From: Microbacteriaceae bacterium
Lineage (GTDB): Bacteria > Actinomycetota > Actinomycetes > Actinomycetales > Microbacteriaceae
NCBI GenBank assembly: GCA_031177985.1
Contig: JAPSJW010000001.1
Location: 186,001 to 250,000, forward strand
Direction: 5' to 3'
DNA: 64,000 bases
A program made the translations under genes and the position numbers. Position 1 is the first letter of the stretch, and each line of letters starts with the position of its first letter. Of the stretch, positions 34,064 to 42,770 are shown in pieces. The notes below the pieces were generated by a model. It saw nothing but the letters and a program-made list of their open reading frames with translations, had not been told where the DNA came from and did not search any database.

Positions 34064-35437
34064 TCAGCCTCCCGGCGGCAGGTCGACGAAGCGCGAGAAG
34101 TGACCGTGGAAGCCGACGGTGACGGTCGCGGTCGGGCCGTTGCGGTGCTTCGCGACGATGAAGTCGGCCTCGCCCTGGCGCGGGCTGTCGGGCTCGTAGG
34201 CGGCTTCGCGGTGGAGCAGGATCACCATGTCGGCGTCCTGCTCGATCGAGCCCGACTCGCGCAGGTCGCTCAGCGCCGGGCGCTTGTCGGCGCGCTGCTC
34301 GGGGCCACGGTTCAGCTGAGAGATCGCGATGACGGGCACGGCGAGCTCCTTCGCGAGCAGCTTGAGCGCTCGCGAGAACTCGCTGACCTCCTGCTGGCGC
34401 GATTCGACCCGCTTGCCGCTCGTCATGAGCTGCAGGTAGTCGATGATGACCATCTTGAGCCCCACGCGCTGCTTGAGCCTGCGGCACTTCGCCCGGATCT
34501 CGACGAGGGTCATGTTGGGGCTGTCGTCGATGTACAGAGGAGCGTCGTTGATGCGCCCGCGAGTCTGCGCGATCGTCGTCCAGTCCTGGCTGTGCACGGT
34601 GCCTTTGCGCATCGACTGCAGCGGCACGGCGGTCTCGGCCGAGAGCAGGCGCATCGCGATCTCGCTGCGCCCCATCTCGAGCGAGAAGATGATCGTGGGC
34701 ATGTCGTGCTTGATGGCCGCGGCCCTCGCGAAGTCGAGGCCCAGCGTCGACTTTCCGATCGCGGGACGTGCGGCGAGGATGATGAGCTGGCCGGGGTGCA
34801 GGCCGTTGGTGAGCTGATCGAGCTCGGCGAATCCGGTCGGCACGCCGACCATCTGCCCGTCGCGACCCTTCGCGGCCTCGATCTCGTCGATCGCGGTCGT
34901 GACGGCATCGGTGAGCGGCACGTAGTCCTCGGCCTCGACGCCGCCGGTGACGCCGTAGATCTCGGCCTGGGCGTTGTTGACGAGGTCTACGACCTCGCCC
35001 TCGCTCGCATAGCCCATCTGCACGATCCGGGTGCCTGCCTCGACCAGGCGGCGCAGCACGGCCTTCTCGGCGACGATGTTGGCGTAGAACCCGGCGTTGG
35101 CGGCCGTCGGCACGAGCGAGGTGAGCGTGTGCAGGTACTCCGCGCCGCCCGCCCGCGACAGGTCGCCGTTCTTGGTCAGCTCGTCGGTGACGGCGATGAC
35201 ATCGGTCGGCTCTCCGTGCGAGTACAGCGTGAGGATCGCGTCGAAGATGATCTCGTGCTTGGGCAGGTAGAAGTCGATGCCTCGCACGGCCTCGATGACG
35301 TCCGCGACGGCGTCCTTGCTGAGCAGCATGCCGCCCACGGTCGACTGCTCCGCGAGCAGGTCGTGCGGAGGAACCCGGTCGGAGCGGTCGCCTCGCGTGG
35401 GCTGGTCTCCAGGACCCCCCAGATACGCAAGCGACAT
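34064..35437 (-). CDS. dnaB: Replicative DNA helicase
   Basis: 457-aa DnaB-family hexameric helicase. The N-terminal domain starts PPHDLLAEQSTVGGML, and the RecA core has ARPAIGKSTLGLD (Walker A), VIIDYLQLM (Walker B) and HRNGPTATV. No intein interrupts it. The ATG at 35437 has GGGAG upstream; the longer frame to 35569 is not needed. It is separated from the rpsF-ssb-rpsR-rplI operon by a 411-nt region with DnaA-box-like sequences. It is the loaded helicase at oriC. Confidence 0.95.
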   Translation of the reverse strand: MSLAYLGGPGDQPTRGDRSDRVPPHDLLAEQSTVGGMLLSKDAVADVIEAVRGIDFYLPKHEIIFDAILTLYSHGEPTDVIAVTDELTKNGDLSRAGGAEYLHTLTSLVPTAANAGFYANIVAEKAVLRRLVEAGTRIVQMGYASEGEVVDLVNNAQAEIYGVTGGVEAEDYVPLTDAVTTAIDEIEAAKGRDGQMVGVPTGFAELDQLTNGLHPGQLIILAARPAIGKSTLGLDFARAAAIKHDMPTIIFSLEMGRSEIAMRLLSAETAVPLQSMRKGTVHSQDWTTIAQTRGRINDAPLYIDDSPNMTLVEIRAKCRRLKQRVGLKMVIIDYLQLMTSGKRVESRQQEVSEFSRALKLLAKELAVPVIAISQLNRGPEQRADKRPALSDLRESGSIEQDADMVILLHREAAYEPDSPRQGEADFIVAKHRNGPTATVTVGFHGHFSRFVDLPPGG

Positions 35438-35576
35438 CCCGACTCCCTTCCCGTCTGATGGCACAACGAATAGACCCAGCCGACGACATCGGATGCGCGC
35501 ATCAGCGGGTCTCCCGCCCCGGGCCGGCGGGTCGGTCACACCATAGGGAGCCGGACAGGCAGGCCACAACTCGCCC

Positions 35577-35640
35577 TGTGGACAACGCTGTGGGAACTGT
35601 GCGCGAAACGCCGGGTGTCGTGTGAACAGCCTGTGGACGG
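35577..35640. promoter_or_regulatory. DnaA-box cluster upstream of dnaB
   Basis: TGTGGACAA (35577-35585, reverse of TTGTCCACA) is an exact actinobacterial-type DnaA box; TGTGAACAG (35621-35629) and TGTGGACGG (35632-35640) are near matches. They lie between the dnaB start and the region before rplI and may allow DnaA to act on dnaB expression or titration. The remaining sequence from 35438 to 35794 shows no gene. Confidence 0.5.
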
Positions 35641-35652
35641 CCCTGTGTGAAA

Positions 35653-35696
35653 CCGGTGGGATGTTTCGCTGATACCGGCTCTCACCGGGTTTTTTT
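35653..35696 (+). terminator. Orphan intrinsic terminator in the dnaB-rplI gap
   Basis: CCGGTG (35653-35658) pairs with CACCGG (35683-35688), followed directly by a run of seven T. No annotated plus-strand gene runs into it, so it may end a small RNA or a stray transcript. An alternative smaller stem CCGG/CCGG inside the loop is also possible. Confidence 0.5.
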
Positions 35697-35794
35697 CATT
35701 CCACACCATGTGTGGGGAAATCGACCTTCATTGCCGGTTGAGGGTTGTCGGAATCGATTGCCCACCTGTGCATAGAAGGGTGGACAGAACGACG

Positions 35795-35836
35795 AAAGGG
35801 CGATAACACCGGGGCAGGCCCCGGCGCTATCGCCCT
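35795..35836 (-). terminator. Intrinsic terminator of the rpsF-ssb-rpsR-rplI operon
   Basis: Minus strand AGGGCGATA and CCGGGG pair with CCCCGG and TATCGCCCT, a long stem broken by small internal mismatches, followed by TTT. It starts 12 nt after the rplI stop. Confidence 0.8.
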
Positions 35837-35848
35837 GTTCGAAGGGTG

Positions 35849-36301
35849 CTACTTCGCGGCGACGACCTGCAGAGAGATCGTCGCGATGATGTCGTCGCGC
35901 AGACGCACGGTGGCCTCGTGGTCACCGGTCGTCTTGATGGGCGTCGAGATCTCGATCTTGCGCTTGTCGATCTGGCCGACACCGGCCGCCGCGACCGCGT
36001 CTGCCACGTCGGAGGTCTTGACCGAGCCGAAGAGGCGTCCGCCCTGGCCCGCCTTGACGACGAGCTTGACGGTGGTCGCCTGCAGGCGCAGCTTGAGGTC
36101 CTGGGCGTCCTCGATCGTGGCGTGCTCGCGCGCGGTGCGCGCGGCCTTGATCGATTCGACCTGCTTCTCGCCGCCACGCGTCCACGGCACGGCGAAGCCC
36201 TGCGGGACGAGGTAGTTGCGCGCGTAGCCGTTCTTGACGTCGACGACGTCACCGGGAGCGCCGAGACCCGAGACCTCCTGGGTCAGGATGAGCTTGGACA
36301 T
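35849..36301 (-). CDS. rplI: 50S ribosomal protein L9
   Basis: 150-aa bL9. The N-terminal domain has the signature [21 protein letters not shown], followed by a long helix and the C-terminal domain [17 protein letters not shown]. It is the last gene of the operon before a strong terminator. Confidence 0.96.
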   Translation of the reverse strand: MSKLILTQEVSGLGAPGDVVDVKNGYARNYLVPQGFAVPWTRGGEKQVESIKAARTAREHATIEDAQDLKLRLQATTVKLVVKAGQGGRLFGSVKTSDVADAVAAAGVGQIDKRKIEISTPIKTTGDHEATVRLRDDIIATISLQVVAAK

Positions 36302-36309
36302 GACGCCTC

Positions 36310-36573
36310 CTAGCGGCCCGAGCCCGCGTACGGGAGGAGGGCCATCTCACGCGCGTTCTTGACCGCGCGGGCGATGAGCCGCTGCTCCTGCACCGAGACA
36401 CCGGTGATACGGCGGGCGCGGATCTTGCCGCGCTCCGAGATGAATTTGCGCAGGGTTGCGACGTCCTTGTAGTCGATCACGCCGACCTTGATGGACTTCG
36501 CCGGAGCGGCGTTCTTGCCGTCCTTGCCCTTGCGGATCGGCTTGCGGCGGTCGCCGCTGCTCTTTCCAGCCAT
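36310..36573 (-). CDS. rpsR: 30S ribosomal protein S18 (cysteine-free)
   Basis: 87-aa bS18 with the core [26 protein letters not shown]. There are no cysteines, so no zinc site. It binds S6 in the ribosome, and its gene lies in the same operon as rpsF, as usual. Confidence 0.95.
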   Translation of the reverse strand: MAGKSSGDRRKPIRKGKDGKNAAPAKSIKVGVIDYKDVATLRKFISERGKIRARRITGVSVQEQRLIARAVKNAREMALLPYAGSGR

Positions 36574-36603
36574 GGGGTTTCCTTCTGATGAGTTCTGGGA
36601 CGC

Positions 36604-37122
36604 CTAGAAGGGCGTCTCGTCTGCGTAGTTGCCGGGGGTGTTCCAGACATCGCCGGAGGCGGGAGCGGATGCCGCCCACGGCTCTTCCTGTGCCTGGCCA
36701 CCCTGGTTGCCGCCGCGGTATGCGCCGCCGCCGCCGCCCTGACCGCCTCCGCCGCCCGAGGATGCCCGGGTGACCTGAGCGGTCGCGTAGCGCAGCGACG
36801 GTCCGATCTCGTCGACCTCGAGCTCGATGCTCGTGCGGTTGTTGCCGTCCTTGTCCTGGTAGCTGCGCTGACGGAGGCGACCCTGCGCGATGACGCGGCT
36901 CCCCTTGGTCAGCGAGCCGGCGACGTGTTCGGCGAAGTCGCGCCAGACGCTCGCGCGGAGGAACAGCGCTTCGCCGTCCTTCCACTCGTTGCTCTGGCGG
37001 TCGAGCGTGCGGGGCGTCGAGGCGATGGTGAAGTTCGCGACGGCGACACCGTTCTGCGTGTAGCGCAGCTCGGGGTCGGCAGTGAGGTTGCCGACGACGG
37101 TGATGACGGTTTCGCCGGCCAC
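36604..37122 (-). CDS. ssb: Single-stranded DNA-binding protein
   Basis: 172-aa SSB. The OB-fold opens with [20 protein letters not shown] and includes [12 protein letters not shown] and [14 protein letters not shown]. The linker is Gly-rich ([13 protein letters not shown]) and the tip is GNYADETPF, close to the usual acidic DDxPF interaction tail though less acidic. GTG at 37122 is 1 nt after the rpsF stop; a longer frame to 37245 only overlaps rpsF. Confidence 0.94.
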   Translation of the reverse strand: MAGETVITVVGNLTADPELRYTQNGVAVANFTIASTPRTLDRQSNEWKDGEALFLRASVWRDFAEHVAGSLTKGSRVIAQGRLRQRSYQDKDGNNRTSIELEVDEIGPSLRYATAQVTRASSGGGGGQGGGGGAYRGGNQGGQAQEEPWAASAPASGDVWNTPGNYADETPF

Positions 37123-37123
37123 G

Positions 37124-37522
37124 TTACTTCTCCGTCGCCGTAGCGGCAGCCGACGCGGTGGCGACCTTGCGGGCCTCCTTGCGAGCGGACTTGGCGTCGG
37201 CCTCGGCCGTGATCTTCGCCGTGCGGGCGACGGCCTCTTCGGCACGCAGCACCTTGGTGCGCATGACGGCCTCGCTGAGCTTGAGCTGACGGTCGAGCTC
37301 GATCGTCGCGGCGCTGGTGGCGGTCAACTGAACGACGGCGTAGATGCCCTCGGTCTTCTTGTTGATCTCGTAGGCGAGGCGACGACGTCCCCAGATGTCG
37401 ACGTTGTCGACGCTGCCACCATCGTTGCGGATGACGTTGAGGAACTTGTCGAGGCTGGGAGCCACGGTGCGCTCATCGATCTCAGGATCGAGGATCACCA
37501 TGAGTTCGTACTGGTGCGTCAC
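37124..37522 (-). CDS. rpsF: 30S ribosomal protein S6
   Basis: 132-aa bS6 with [18 protein letters not shown] at the start, [20 protein letters not shown] in the middle and a longer Ala/Lys/Glu-rich C-terminal tail than in E. coli. First gene of the rpsF-ssb-rpsR-rplI operon. AAGGAGG precedes the GTG/ATG start region. Confidence 0.95.
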   Translation of the reverse strand: MTHQYELMVILDPEIDERTVAPSLDKFLNVIRNDGGSVDNVDIWGRRRLAYEINKKTEGIYAVVQLTATSAATIELDRQLKLSEAVMRTKVLRAEEAVARTAKITAEADAKSARKEARKVATASAAATATEK

Positions 37523-37547
37523 TAACCCACCTCCTTCGGACTGAACG

Positions 37548-37566
37548 GTCGCAGACGGTCTGCGAC
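37548..37566 (-). promoter_or_regulatory. Leader hairpin of rpsF with CCG loop
   Basis: Minus strand GTCGCAGA-CCG-TCTGCGAC gives an 8-bp stem with the loop CCG, 26 nt before the rpsF start. A loop CCG triplet is known from the S6:S18-binding leader of many bacteria, so feedback control is possible. The conserved asymmetric bulge is not evident. Confidence 0.4.
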
Positions 37567-37666
37567 AGGAGGTTATTGACGTGCGTCCGATGCAACTGGT
37601 GCACGGACAACCGCCACAGTCTAGTCGGGATCGGGCCCGGCACTCAAGACGGCACTTCCGGCGAGC

Positions 37667-39097
37667 TCAGCGATCGCGCTCGGAGTCCCACCACTGGCGC
37701 AGCCGCCGCTCCGCCTCCTCCGGCCCGAGCGGCCCCTCGTCCAGCCGCACCTCGAGCAGGTGCCGGTAGGCACGGCCGACCTCTGGCCCCGGCTTCAGGT
37801 CGAGGATGCGCATGATGGCCTCGCCGTCGAGGTCGGGCCTGATCGCCGCGAGCTCCTCCTCCTCGGCGAGCTTCTCGATTCGCTGCTCGAGGTCGTCGTA
37901 GGCGAACGAGAGCCGGTCGGCCTTGCGCCGATTGCGCGTCGTGACGTCGGCCCTCGTGAGGATGTGCAGCCGGGGGAGCAGCGCGCCGGCGTCGCGGGCG
38001 TAGCGGCGCACGGCCGAGTCGCTCCAGCCGGCATCCGCGTAGCCGAAGAACCGCAGGTGCAGCTCGATGAGTCGCGCGACCTCGCGCACCGTCTCGTTGT
38101 CGTAGCGCAGGGCACGGAGCCGCTTGGCCGCCATCTTCGACCCGACGACGTCGTGGTGGTGGAAGCTGACGGCCCCGCCCGGCTCGATCCTGCGGGTCGA
38201 GGGCTTGCCGATGTCGTGCAGCAGGGCGGTGAGGCGCATCACGAGGTCGCGGCGGCGCCCGAGATAGTGCTCCTCGAGCTCGATGGCCTGGCGCAGCACG
38301 GTGAGCGAGTGCTCGTAGACGTCCTTGTGATGCGCGTGCTCGTCGATCTCCAGCCTCAGCGCGGGCACCTCGGGAAGCACATGCTCGGCGAGCCCGGTGT
38401 CGACGAGCAGACGGATGCCTTCGACCGGGTCGTCGGCCAGCAGCAGCTTCGCGATCTCCTCGCCCACCCGCTCCGCCGAGACGATCCCGATGCGGTCGGC
38501 GAGCGCCGCCATCGCCTCGCGGGTGCCCTCCTCGACCCGGAAACCGAGCTGGGCGGAGAAGCGCGCTGCGCGCAGCATCCGCAGCGGGTCGTCGCCGAAC
38601 GACACCGCCGGTTCGATCGGGGTGCGCAGCGTTCCGGTCACGAGATCCTCGACGCCGCCCGACGGGTCGACGAGCTTGAGCTCGGGCACCCGCAGGGCCA
38701 TCGCGTTGACGGTGAAGTCGCGCCGCACCAGGTCGCCCTCGAGGCTGTCGCCGAACTCGACGACCGGTTTCCGGGTCTCGCCGTCGTAAGCGTCGCTGCG
38801 ATACGTCGTGATCTCGACGGTGTGCTCGCCGATGCGCGCCCCGATAGTGCCGAACGCGCGGCCGATGTCCCACTGCGCATCGGAGACCGGCCGCACGATC
38901 CTCAGGATCTCGTCGGGCCGGGCGTCGGTGGTCAGATCGAAGTCGGTCGCCTGTCGGCCGAGGAACGCGTCGCGCACCGGACCGCCGACCAGCGAGAGCT
39001 CGTGCCCGGCGTCCGCGAAGGCGGCGGCGAGCACGTCGATCGGAGCAGCGGAGGCGATCGCCTCGAGCCGCTGGAGGGCCGAGACGACGCTTTCCAT
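37667..39097 (-). CDS. cca: CCA tRNA nucleotidyltransferase
   Basis: 476-aa class II nucleotidyltransferase with an HD domain. VGGPVRDAFLGRQATDFDLTTDARP is the catalytic head (DxD), RRDFTVNAMAL is the neck motif, and HLLHDIGKPSTRR (in part LLHDIGKPSTR) with HHHDVVGSKMA is the HD phosphohydrolase part. It adds or repairs tRNA 3' CCA. It opens opposite to DUF6049-murJ with the disulfide-reductase gene between. Confidence 0.94.
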   Translation of the reverse strand: MESVVSALQRLEAIASAAPIDVLAAAFADAGHELSLVGGPVRDAFLGRQATDFDLTTDARPDEILRIVRPVSDAQWDIGRAFGTIGARIGEHTVEITTYRSDAYDGETRKPVVEFGDSLEGDLVRRDFTVNAMALRVPELKLVDPSGGVEDLVTGTLRTPIEPAVSFGDDPLRMLRAARFSAQLGFRVEEGTREAMAALADRIGIVSAERVGEEIAKLLLADDPVEGIRLLVDTGLAEHVLPEVPALRLEIDEHAHHKDVYEHSLTVLRQAIELEEHYLGRRRDLVMRLTALLHDIGKPSTRRIEPGGAVSFHHHDVVGSKMAAKRLRALRYDNETVREVARLIELHLRFFGYADAGWSDSAVRRYARDAGALLPRLHILTRADVTTRNRRKADRLSFAYDDLEQRIEKLAEEEELAAIRPDLDGEAIMRILDLKPGPEVGRAYRHLLEVRLDEGPLGPEEAERRLRQWWDSERDR

Positions 39098-39118
39098 GCC
39101 CTCAAGCTTGGCACAGCG

Positions 39119-40519
39119 CTAGGTGAGCTCCCCCTGCTCGAGCCCGCCCAGCATCCGTCTGGCGGCCTGCCGCACGATGGCGCTGTAGGTCGGGTAGGCG
39201 AAGGGCACCCGCGCGAGCTCGGCGACCGTCATGGCGCCGCTCATCGCCATGACGACGAGGTGCACGACGTCCATCGCGTTCTCGCCGACCACGTGCGCAC
39301 CGAGGATGCGATGGGCTTCCTCGTCGGCGACGAGCGTGAGGAACCCCTCCGCGCGGCCGTCGAGCACGGCGCGGTCGAGGCGGTCGTAGGGCACGGTCGT
39401 GGTGCGGTAGCGGATGCCGTCGGCGTCCAGCTGCTCGGGCGTCGGGCCCACCCCGGCGTAGTCCGGGTCGGTGAAGCCGCCTGCGGGCACGAGACGGGTC
39501 CGCGCGGACTCCTCTCCCGTGACCGCGAGGGTGGCGACGGCCTCGCCCTCCTCCTCTGCCATCTGCACGAGCATGTCGGTGCCGTCCGCATCGCCGAGCA
39601 CGAAGATGTGCGGCTGGGAGGTGCGGCCGCGCGGGTCCGCGGCGAGCCAGCCGCGATTGCGCTCGAGCCCGGCGGCATCCGGATCGAGGTGCTCGAGGTT
39701 GGCGGGCCAGCCGGTCGCCATCACGACGAGGTCGGCGCCGACGGCGTGCACCTCGCCGCCTGCCTTGTACCGCAGCACCTTGCCGCGCTCGTCGAGCTCG
39801 ATCCGCTCGACCCCCTCGATGCCGGGGCGCACGGTGACACCGGTCCGCTCAAAGGCGGCCTGCACAGCCGAGGAGATGGACGCGTCGGAGGCGGGCAGGA
39901 TGCGGGGGGCGGCATCGAGCAGAGTGACCTCGCTGCCGAGCGACGAGAACACGGTCGCGAGCTGCGCTCCCGTGTTCCCCGCCCCGACGATCGCCACCCG
40001 CTCGGGGAACTCGGGCACGTCGAGCACGTGCTCGGGCACGATCGTGTGCTCGACGCCGTCGATCGGCAGCACCCGCGAGTGGCCGCCGACCGCGACCAGG
40101 ATCGTGGACGCGGTGATCCGCCGGCCCGACTCGAGCTCGACCGTGTGCGGGTCGATGAACCGGGCAGCCCCTTCGTGCACGAGCTCGATGCCCGCTTCGG
40201 CGAAGAGCTCGGCCGGATACTTGATCTCGCGCACCTGCTCGACGGTGGCTCGCACCCGCTCGACGAGCGCCGGCCAGTCGATGCGGCGCACGGTGTCGAC
40301 GACGCCGATCCGACGGGCGAGCTCCGCGTCGCGCAGCAGCCGCGCGGTGCGGGCGAGCACCCGCGTCGGCACACAGCCGGTGTTGAGGCAGGTGCCGCCG
40401 ACGCGGTCGCGCTCGACGAGGGTCACCCGGGAGCCGAGCCGTGCGGCGGTGAGCGCCGCGGCGACACCCCCCGGGCCGGCGCCGAGGACGAGCAGGTCGG
40501 GATCGGGGGAAGCAGCCAC
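39119..40519 (-). CDS. Class I pyridine nucleotide-disulfide oxidoreductase, atypical C-terminus
   Basis: 466-aa flavoprotein of the lipoamide dehydrogenase/mercuric reductase type. FAD motif GAGPGGVAAALTAARLG, redox pair C44 and C49 in GGTCLNTGCVP, NAD(P) motif VGAGNTGAQLATVFSSLG and FVLGDADGTDMLVQMAEEEG are present. The usual C-terminal His-x4-Glu (HAHPTLSE-type) reads PFAYPTYS, so the catalytic histidine is missing. Substrate is unknown; it is not beside the 2-oxoacid dehydrogenase genes and should not be called their E3 without evidence. GTG start at 40519. Confidence 0.8.
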   Translation of the reverse strand: MAASPDPDLLVLGAGPGGVAAALTAARLGSRVTLVERDRVGGTCLNTGCVPTRVLARTARLLRDAELARRIGVVDTVRRIDWPALVERVRATVEQVREIKYPAELFAEAGIELVHEGAARFIDPHTVELESGRRITASTILVAVGGHSRVLPIDGVEHTIVPEHVLDVPEFPERVAIVGAGNTGAQLATVFSSLGSEVTLLDAAPRILPASDASISSAVQAAFERTGVTVRPGIEGVERIELDERGKVLRYKAGGEVHAVGADLVVMATGWPANLEHLDPDAAGLERNRGWLAADPRGRTSQPHIFVLGDADGTDMLVQMAEEEGEAVATLAVTGEESARTRLVPAGGFTDPDYAGVGPTPEQLDADGIRYRTTTVPYDRLDRAVLDGRAEGFLTLVADEEAHRILGAHVVGENAMDVVHLVVMAMSGAMTVAELARVPFAYPTYSAIVRQAARRMLGGLEQGELT

Positions 40520-40583
40520 GAAGCCAGTCTCGACGCGCGCACGCGCCGAGGCAATGCGCGGCCGGCCCGCAGGTGCCCGTCGC

Positions 40584-40589
40584 TAGACT
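40584..40589 (+). promoter_or_regulatory. -10 element before the upstream ORF of the DUF6049 gene
   Basis: TAGACT ends 7 nt before an ATG at 40597 that opens a 13-codon reading frame. Confidence 0.45.
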
Positions 40590-40596
40590 GCCTGCC

Positions 40597-40638
40597 ATGC
40601 CGGCCGCGCCGTACCGCGGAGCCGGCCGCCTCCCATGA
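40597..40638 (+). CDS. 13-codon upstream ORF coupled to the DUF6049 gene
   Basis: ATG at 40597 reads MPAAPYRGAGRLP and ends in TGA at 40636-40638, which overlaps the ATG of the DUF6049 gene (ATGA). With the -10 element at 40584-40589 it would be translated from a leaderless mRNA and could couple ribosomes to the next gene. Peptide function is not implied. Confidence 0.4.
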   Translation: MPAAPYRGAGRLP

Positions 40639-42770
40639 AGCTCCTGACCTCCCTCGCCGCCATCGCGCTCGCCGTGGCGCCGGTCGCCCTTCCCGCGGCC
40701 GCGTCGCCGGTGTCCGCCGCGACCTCGGCGGACGGCATCGAGGTCACGGTCGTTCCGTCCTCCGCTGGGGTGCTGGGGCCGGACCAGGATCTCGTTGCCC
40801 GGGTGACCGTCAGCAACGAGGGGACCCAGCCCGTGCGAGCGGCGTCGACCGAGCTCTCGCTGGGCAACGGCACCGTGCGCACCGCGAGCGAGGTCACCGA
40901 GTGGCTGACCCCGGGTGACGACGACGATCCCGATCTGGGGGGAGGGCTCGCTTCCGCCACGCTGCCGGACGTGCCCGCGGGGGCCAGCCGCACCGTCGAG
41001 CTGACCGTGCCCGCGGCGAACCTGCCGCAGCTGGCGGCCGGCGCTCATCCGCTGGCCGTGCGCGTGCTGGCAGGCGGTTCGGAGCTGGCCCAGGCGCGCA
41101 GCGTCGTCGTCTGGGCTCCCGAGGCGACCCTCTCACCGGTGCGGGTCGTGTTCGCTGCGGCGCTGAGCACGCCCGCCACCGAGACCGGGATCATCGCTGC
41201 GAGCGATCTGGAGCTCTACACGAGTGATCGCGGGCTGCTCACCCGCCAGCTCGACGCCCTCGTGGGCACCCCTGTCGCGATCGGCGTCGATCCGATGATC
41301 CTCGCCTCCATCCGGCTGCTGGGGGATTCCGCGCCGGCATCCGCGCTCGAGTGGCTGGAGCGCCTCGAGGCAGCGCCGAACGAGACGTTCCCGCTCGCCT
41401 ACGCCGACACCGACGTCGCCGCAGCCCTGCAGGCCGGGAGGCTGAGCGGCCGCACGTATCTCCCCGCCCCCGAGTCGTTCGCGCACCTGCTCGACCCGGC
41501 GGACTTCCCGCAGGGAGAGGAGGTCGCCGAGGAGGACGAGCCCGCCGACGGGCCGGTCATCACCGCGACTCCCACTCCGACTCCGACTCCGACTCCCACT
41601 CCGAGCGTCGATCCCACCGCACCCCTGGAGACCGACCTCCCGACGACCGAGGAGCTGCTCGCCTTCGATTACACCGTCGACACGATCGCCTGGCCCGCGG
41701 AGGGCATGGTCGAGACCGCCGATGTGGCGGCTCTCGCAGGGTCGGGCCTCACGCCCATCGTGGGTTCGGACAACGTCGTGCGCGGCGGCGGCTCATCGAG
41801 CGGCGCCGCCGCCGTGGTCGGCGAGTCGCCGGTACTCATCGCCGACGCCGATGTCTCCGCCCTCGTGCGGGAAGCCGCGCTCGCCCCCGACTCGGCGGCC
41901 TACCAGGATGCGATGGCGCGTCTCTCCGGCTCGCTCGCCGCCGTCGCGCAGGGGTCGACCGGCGACGGCACGGTGGTGCTCGCGACGATGAGCAGAGGCT
42001 GGCCGCTCTCGACGTACCGGCTCGGTCAGGTCGCGGATGGGGTCGACCGCCTCGACCAGGCGGACGCCGGGACGCTGTCGGATGCTCTGGGCGCTCAGAG
42101 CGAGGCCGTCACCGTCATCGACAGCCCGAATCCCCCGGAGAAGCTGCAGCGCATCTCGGGGATGATCGACTCCGAGGCTCAGGATGCGACCTTCGCCACG
42201 GTGGCCAACGACCCGAGCCGCATCACCGCGGATCGGCGGCTCCAGGTGCTCGGTCTGCTCGGGCAGGCCTGGAACCCGTCCCCTGACACGTGGGCGACCG
42301 CGGTGGACCGGTTCCTGGTCGCGGGAGTCGACCTCCGCAGCTCCGTGCAGCTGCTCGAGTCGAGCGACATCAACCTGTTCGCCGACCGCTCCTTCATCTA
42401 CATCTCCGTCGAGAACCGGCTGGACCAGCCCGTCACGGCATTCGTGTCGGTGACGGCGCAGACCGCGCTCGTGCGCATCGAGCAGCAGCGGGTGGAAGTG
42501 CAGATCGAGCCGGGCGGCGGCAACCGGGCGCAGATCCCGGTCGAGTCGCTCTCGAACGGCACGGTGCAGCTGCGGATCGAGCTCTCGAGCGCCACCGGCG
42601 CCGCGATCGGGTCGCCGACCTTCGCCGAGATCAGCGTCAACGCCGGCTGGGAGGGGCCCATCACGACGACGCTGATCGTCGTGGTCGCCGGCCTCTTCGG
42701 GCTCGGGCTGTACCGCGACATCCGCAAGCGGCTGCGCGCTCGAGCCGAGCCGGGGGAAACCGGTGAGTAG
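40635..42770 (+). CDS. DUF6049 family secreted/membrane protein
   Basis: 711-aa protein with a signal peptide (about residues 1-29), a long extracytoplasmic part, a TP repeat (about residues 311-325) as flexible linker and one C-terminal membrane anchor (TTTLIVVVAGLFGLGLYRDI) before a short basic tail. The pattern agrees with DUF6049 proteins that precede murJ in actinobacteria. VSSAGVLGPDQDLVARVTVSN-like segments suggest immunoglobulin-type folds near the N-terminus. It overlaps murJ by 8 nt, so a role linked to cell-wall precursor export is likely. Confidence 0.85.
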   Translation: MKLLTSLAAIALAVAPVALPAAASPVSAATSADGIEVTVVPSSAGVLGPDQDLVARVTVSNEGTQPVRAASTELSLGNGTVRTASEVTEWLTPGDDDDPDLGGGLASATLPDVPAGASRTVELTVPAANLPQLAAGAHPLAVRVLAGGSELAQARSVVVWAPEATLSPVRVVFAAALSTPATETGIIAASDLELYTSDRGLLTRQLDALVGTPVAIGVDPMILASIRLLGDSAPASALEWLERLEAAPNETFPLAYADTDVAAALQAGRLSGRTYLPAPESFAHLLDPADFPQGEEVAEEDEPADGPVITATPTPTPTPTPTPSVDPTAPLETDLPTTEELLAFDYTVDTIAWPAEGMVETADVAALAGSGLTPIVGSDNVVRGGGSSSGAAAVVGESPVLIADADVSALVREAALAPDSAAYQDAMARLSGSLAAVAQGSTGDGTVVLATMSRGWPLSTYRLGQVADGVDRLDQADAGTLSDALGAQSEAVTVIDSPNPPEKLQRISGMIDSEAQDATFATVANDPSRITADRRLQVLGLLGQAWNPSPDTWATAVDRFLVAGVDLRSSVQLLESSDINLFADRSFIYISVENRLDQPVTAFVSVTAQTALVRIEQQRVEVQIEPGGGNRAQIPVESLSNGTVQLRIELSSATGAAIGSPTFAEISVNAGWEGPITTTLIVVVAGLFGLGLYRDIRKRLRARAEPGETGE
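41568..41603 (+). repeat. Six hexanucleotide repeats encoding Thr-Pro
   Basis: Six copies of ACTCCN code for a (Thr-Pro)6 linker inside the DUF6049 protein. Such a repeat may vary in length between strains. Confidence 0.85.

Noticed and set aside
37760-40918. 1052-codon open frame on the plus strand
   Set aside because: It is antisense to cca and the disulfide reductase gene, which have full family motifs; long antisense frames are common at this GC content.
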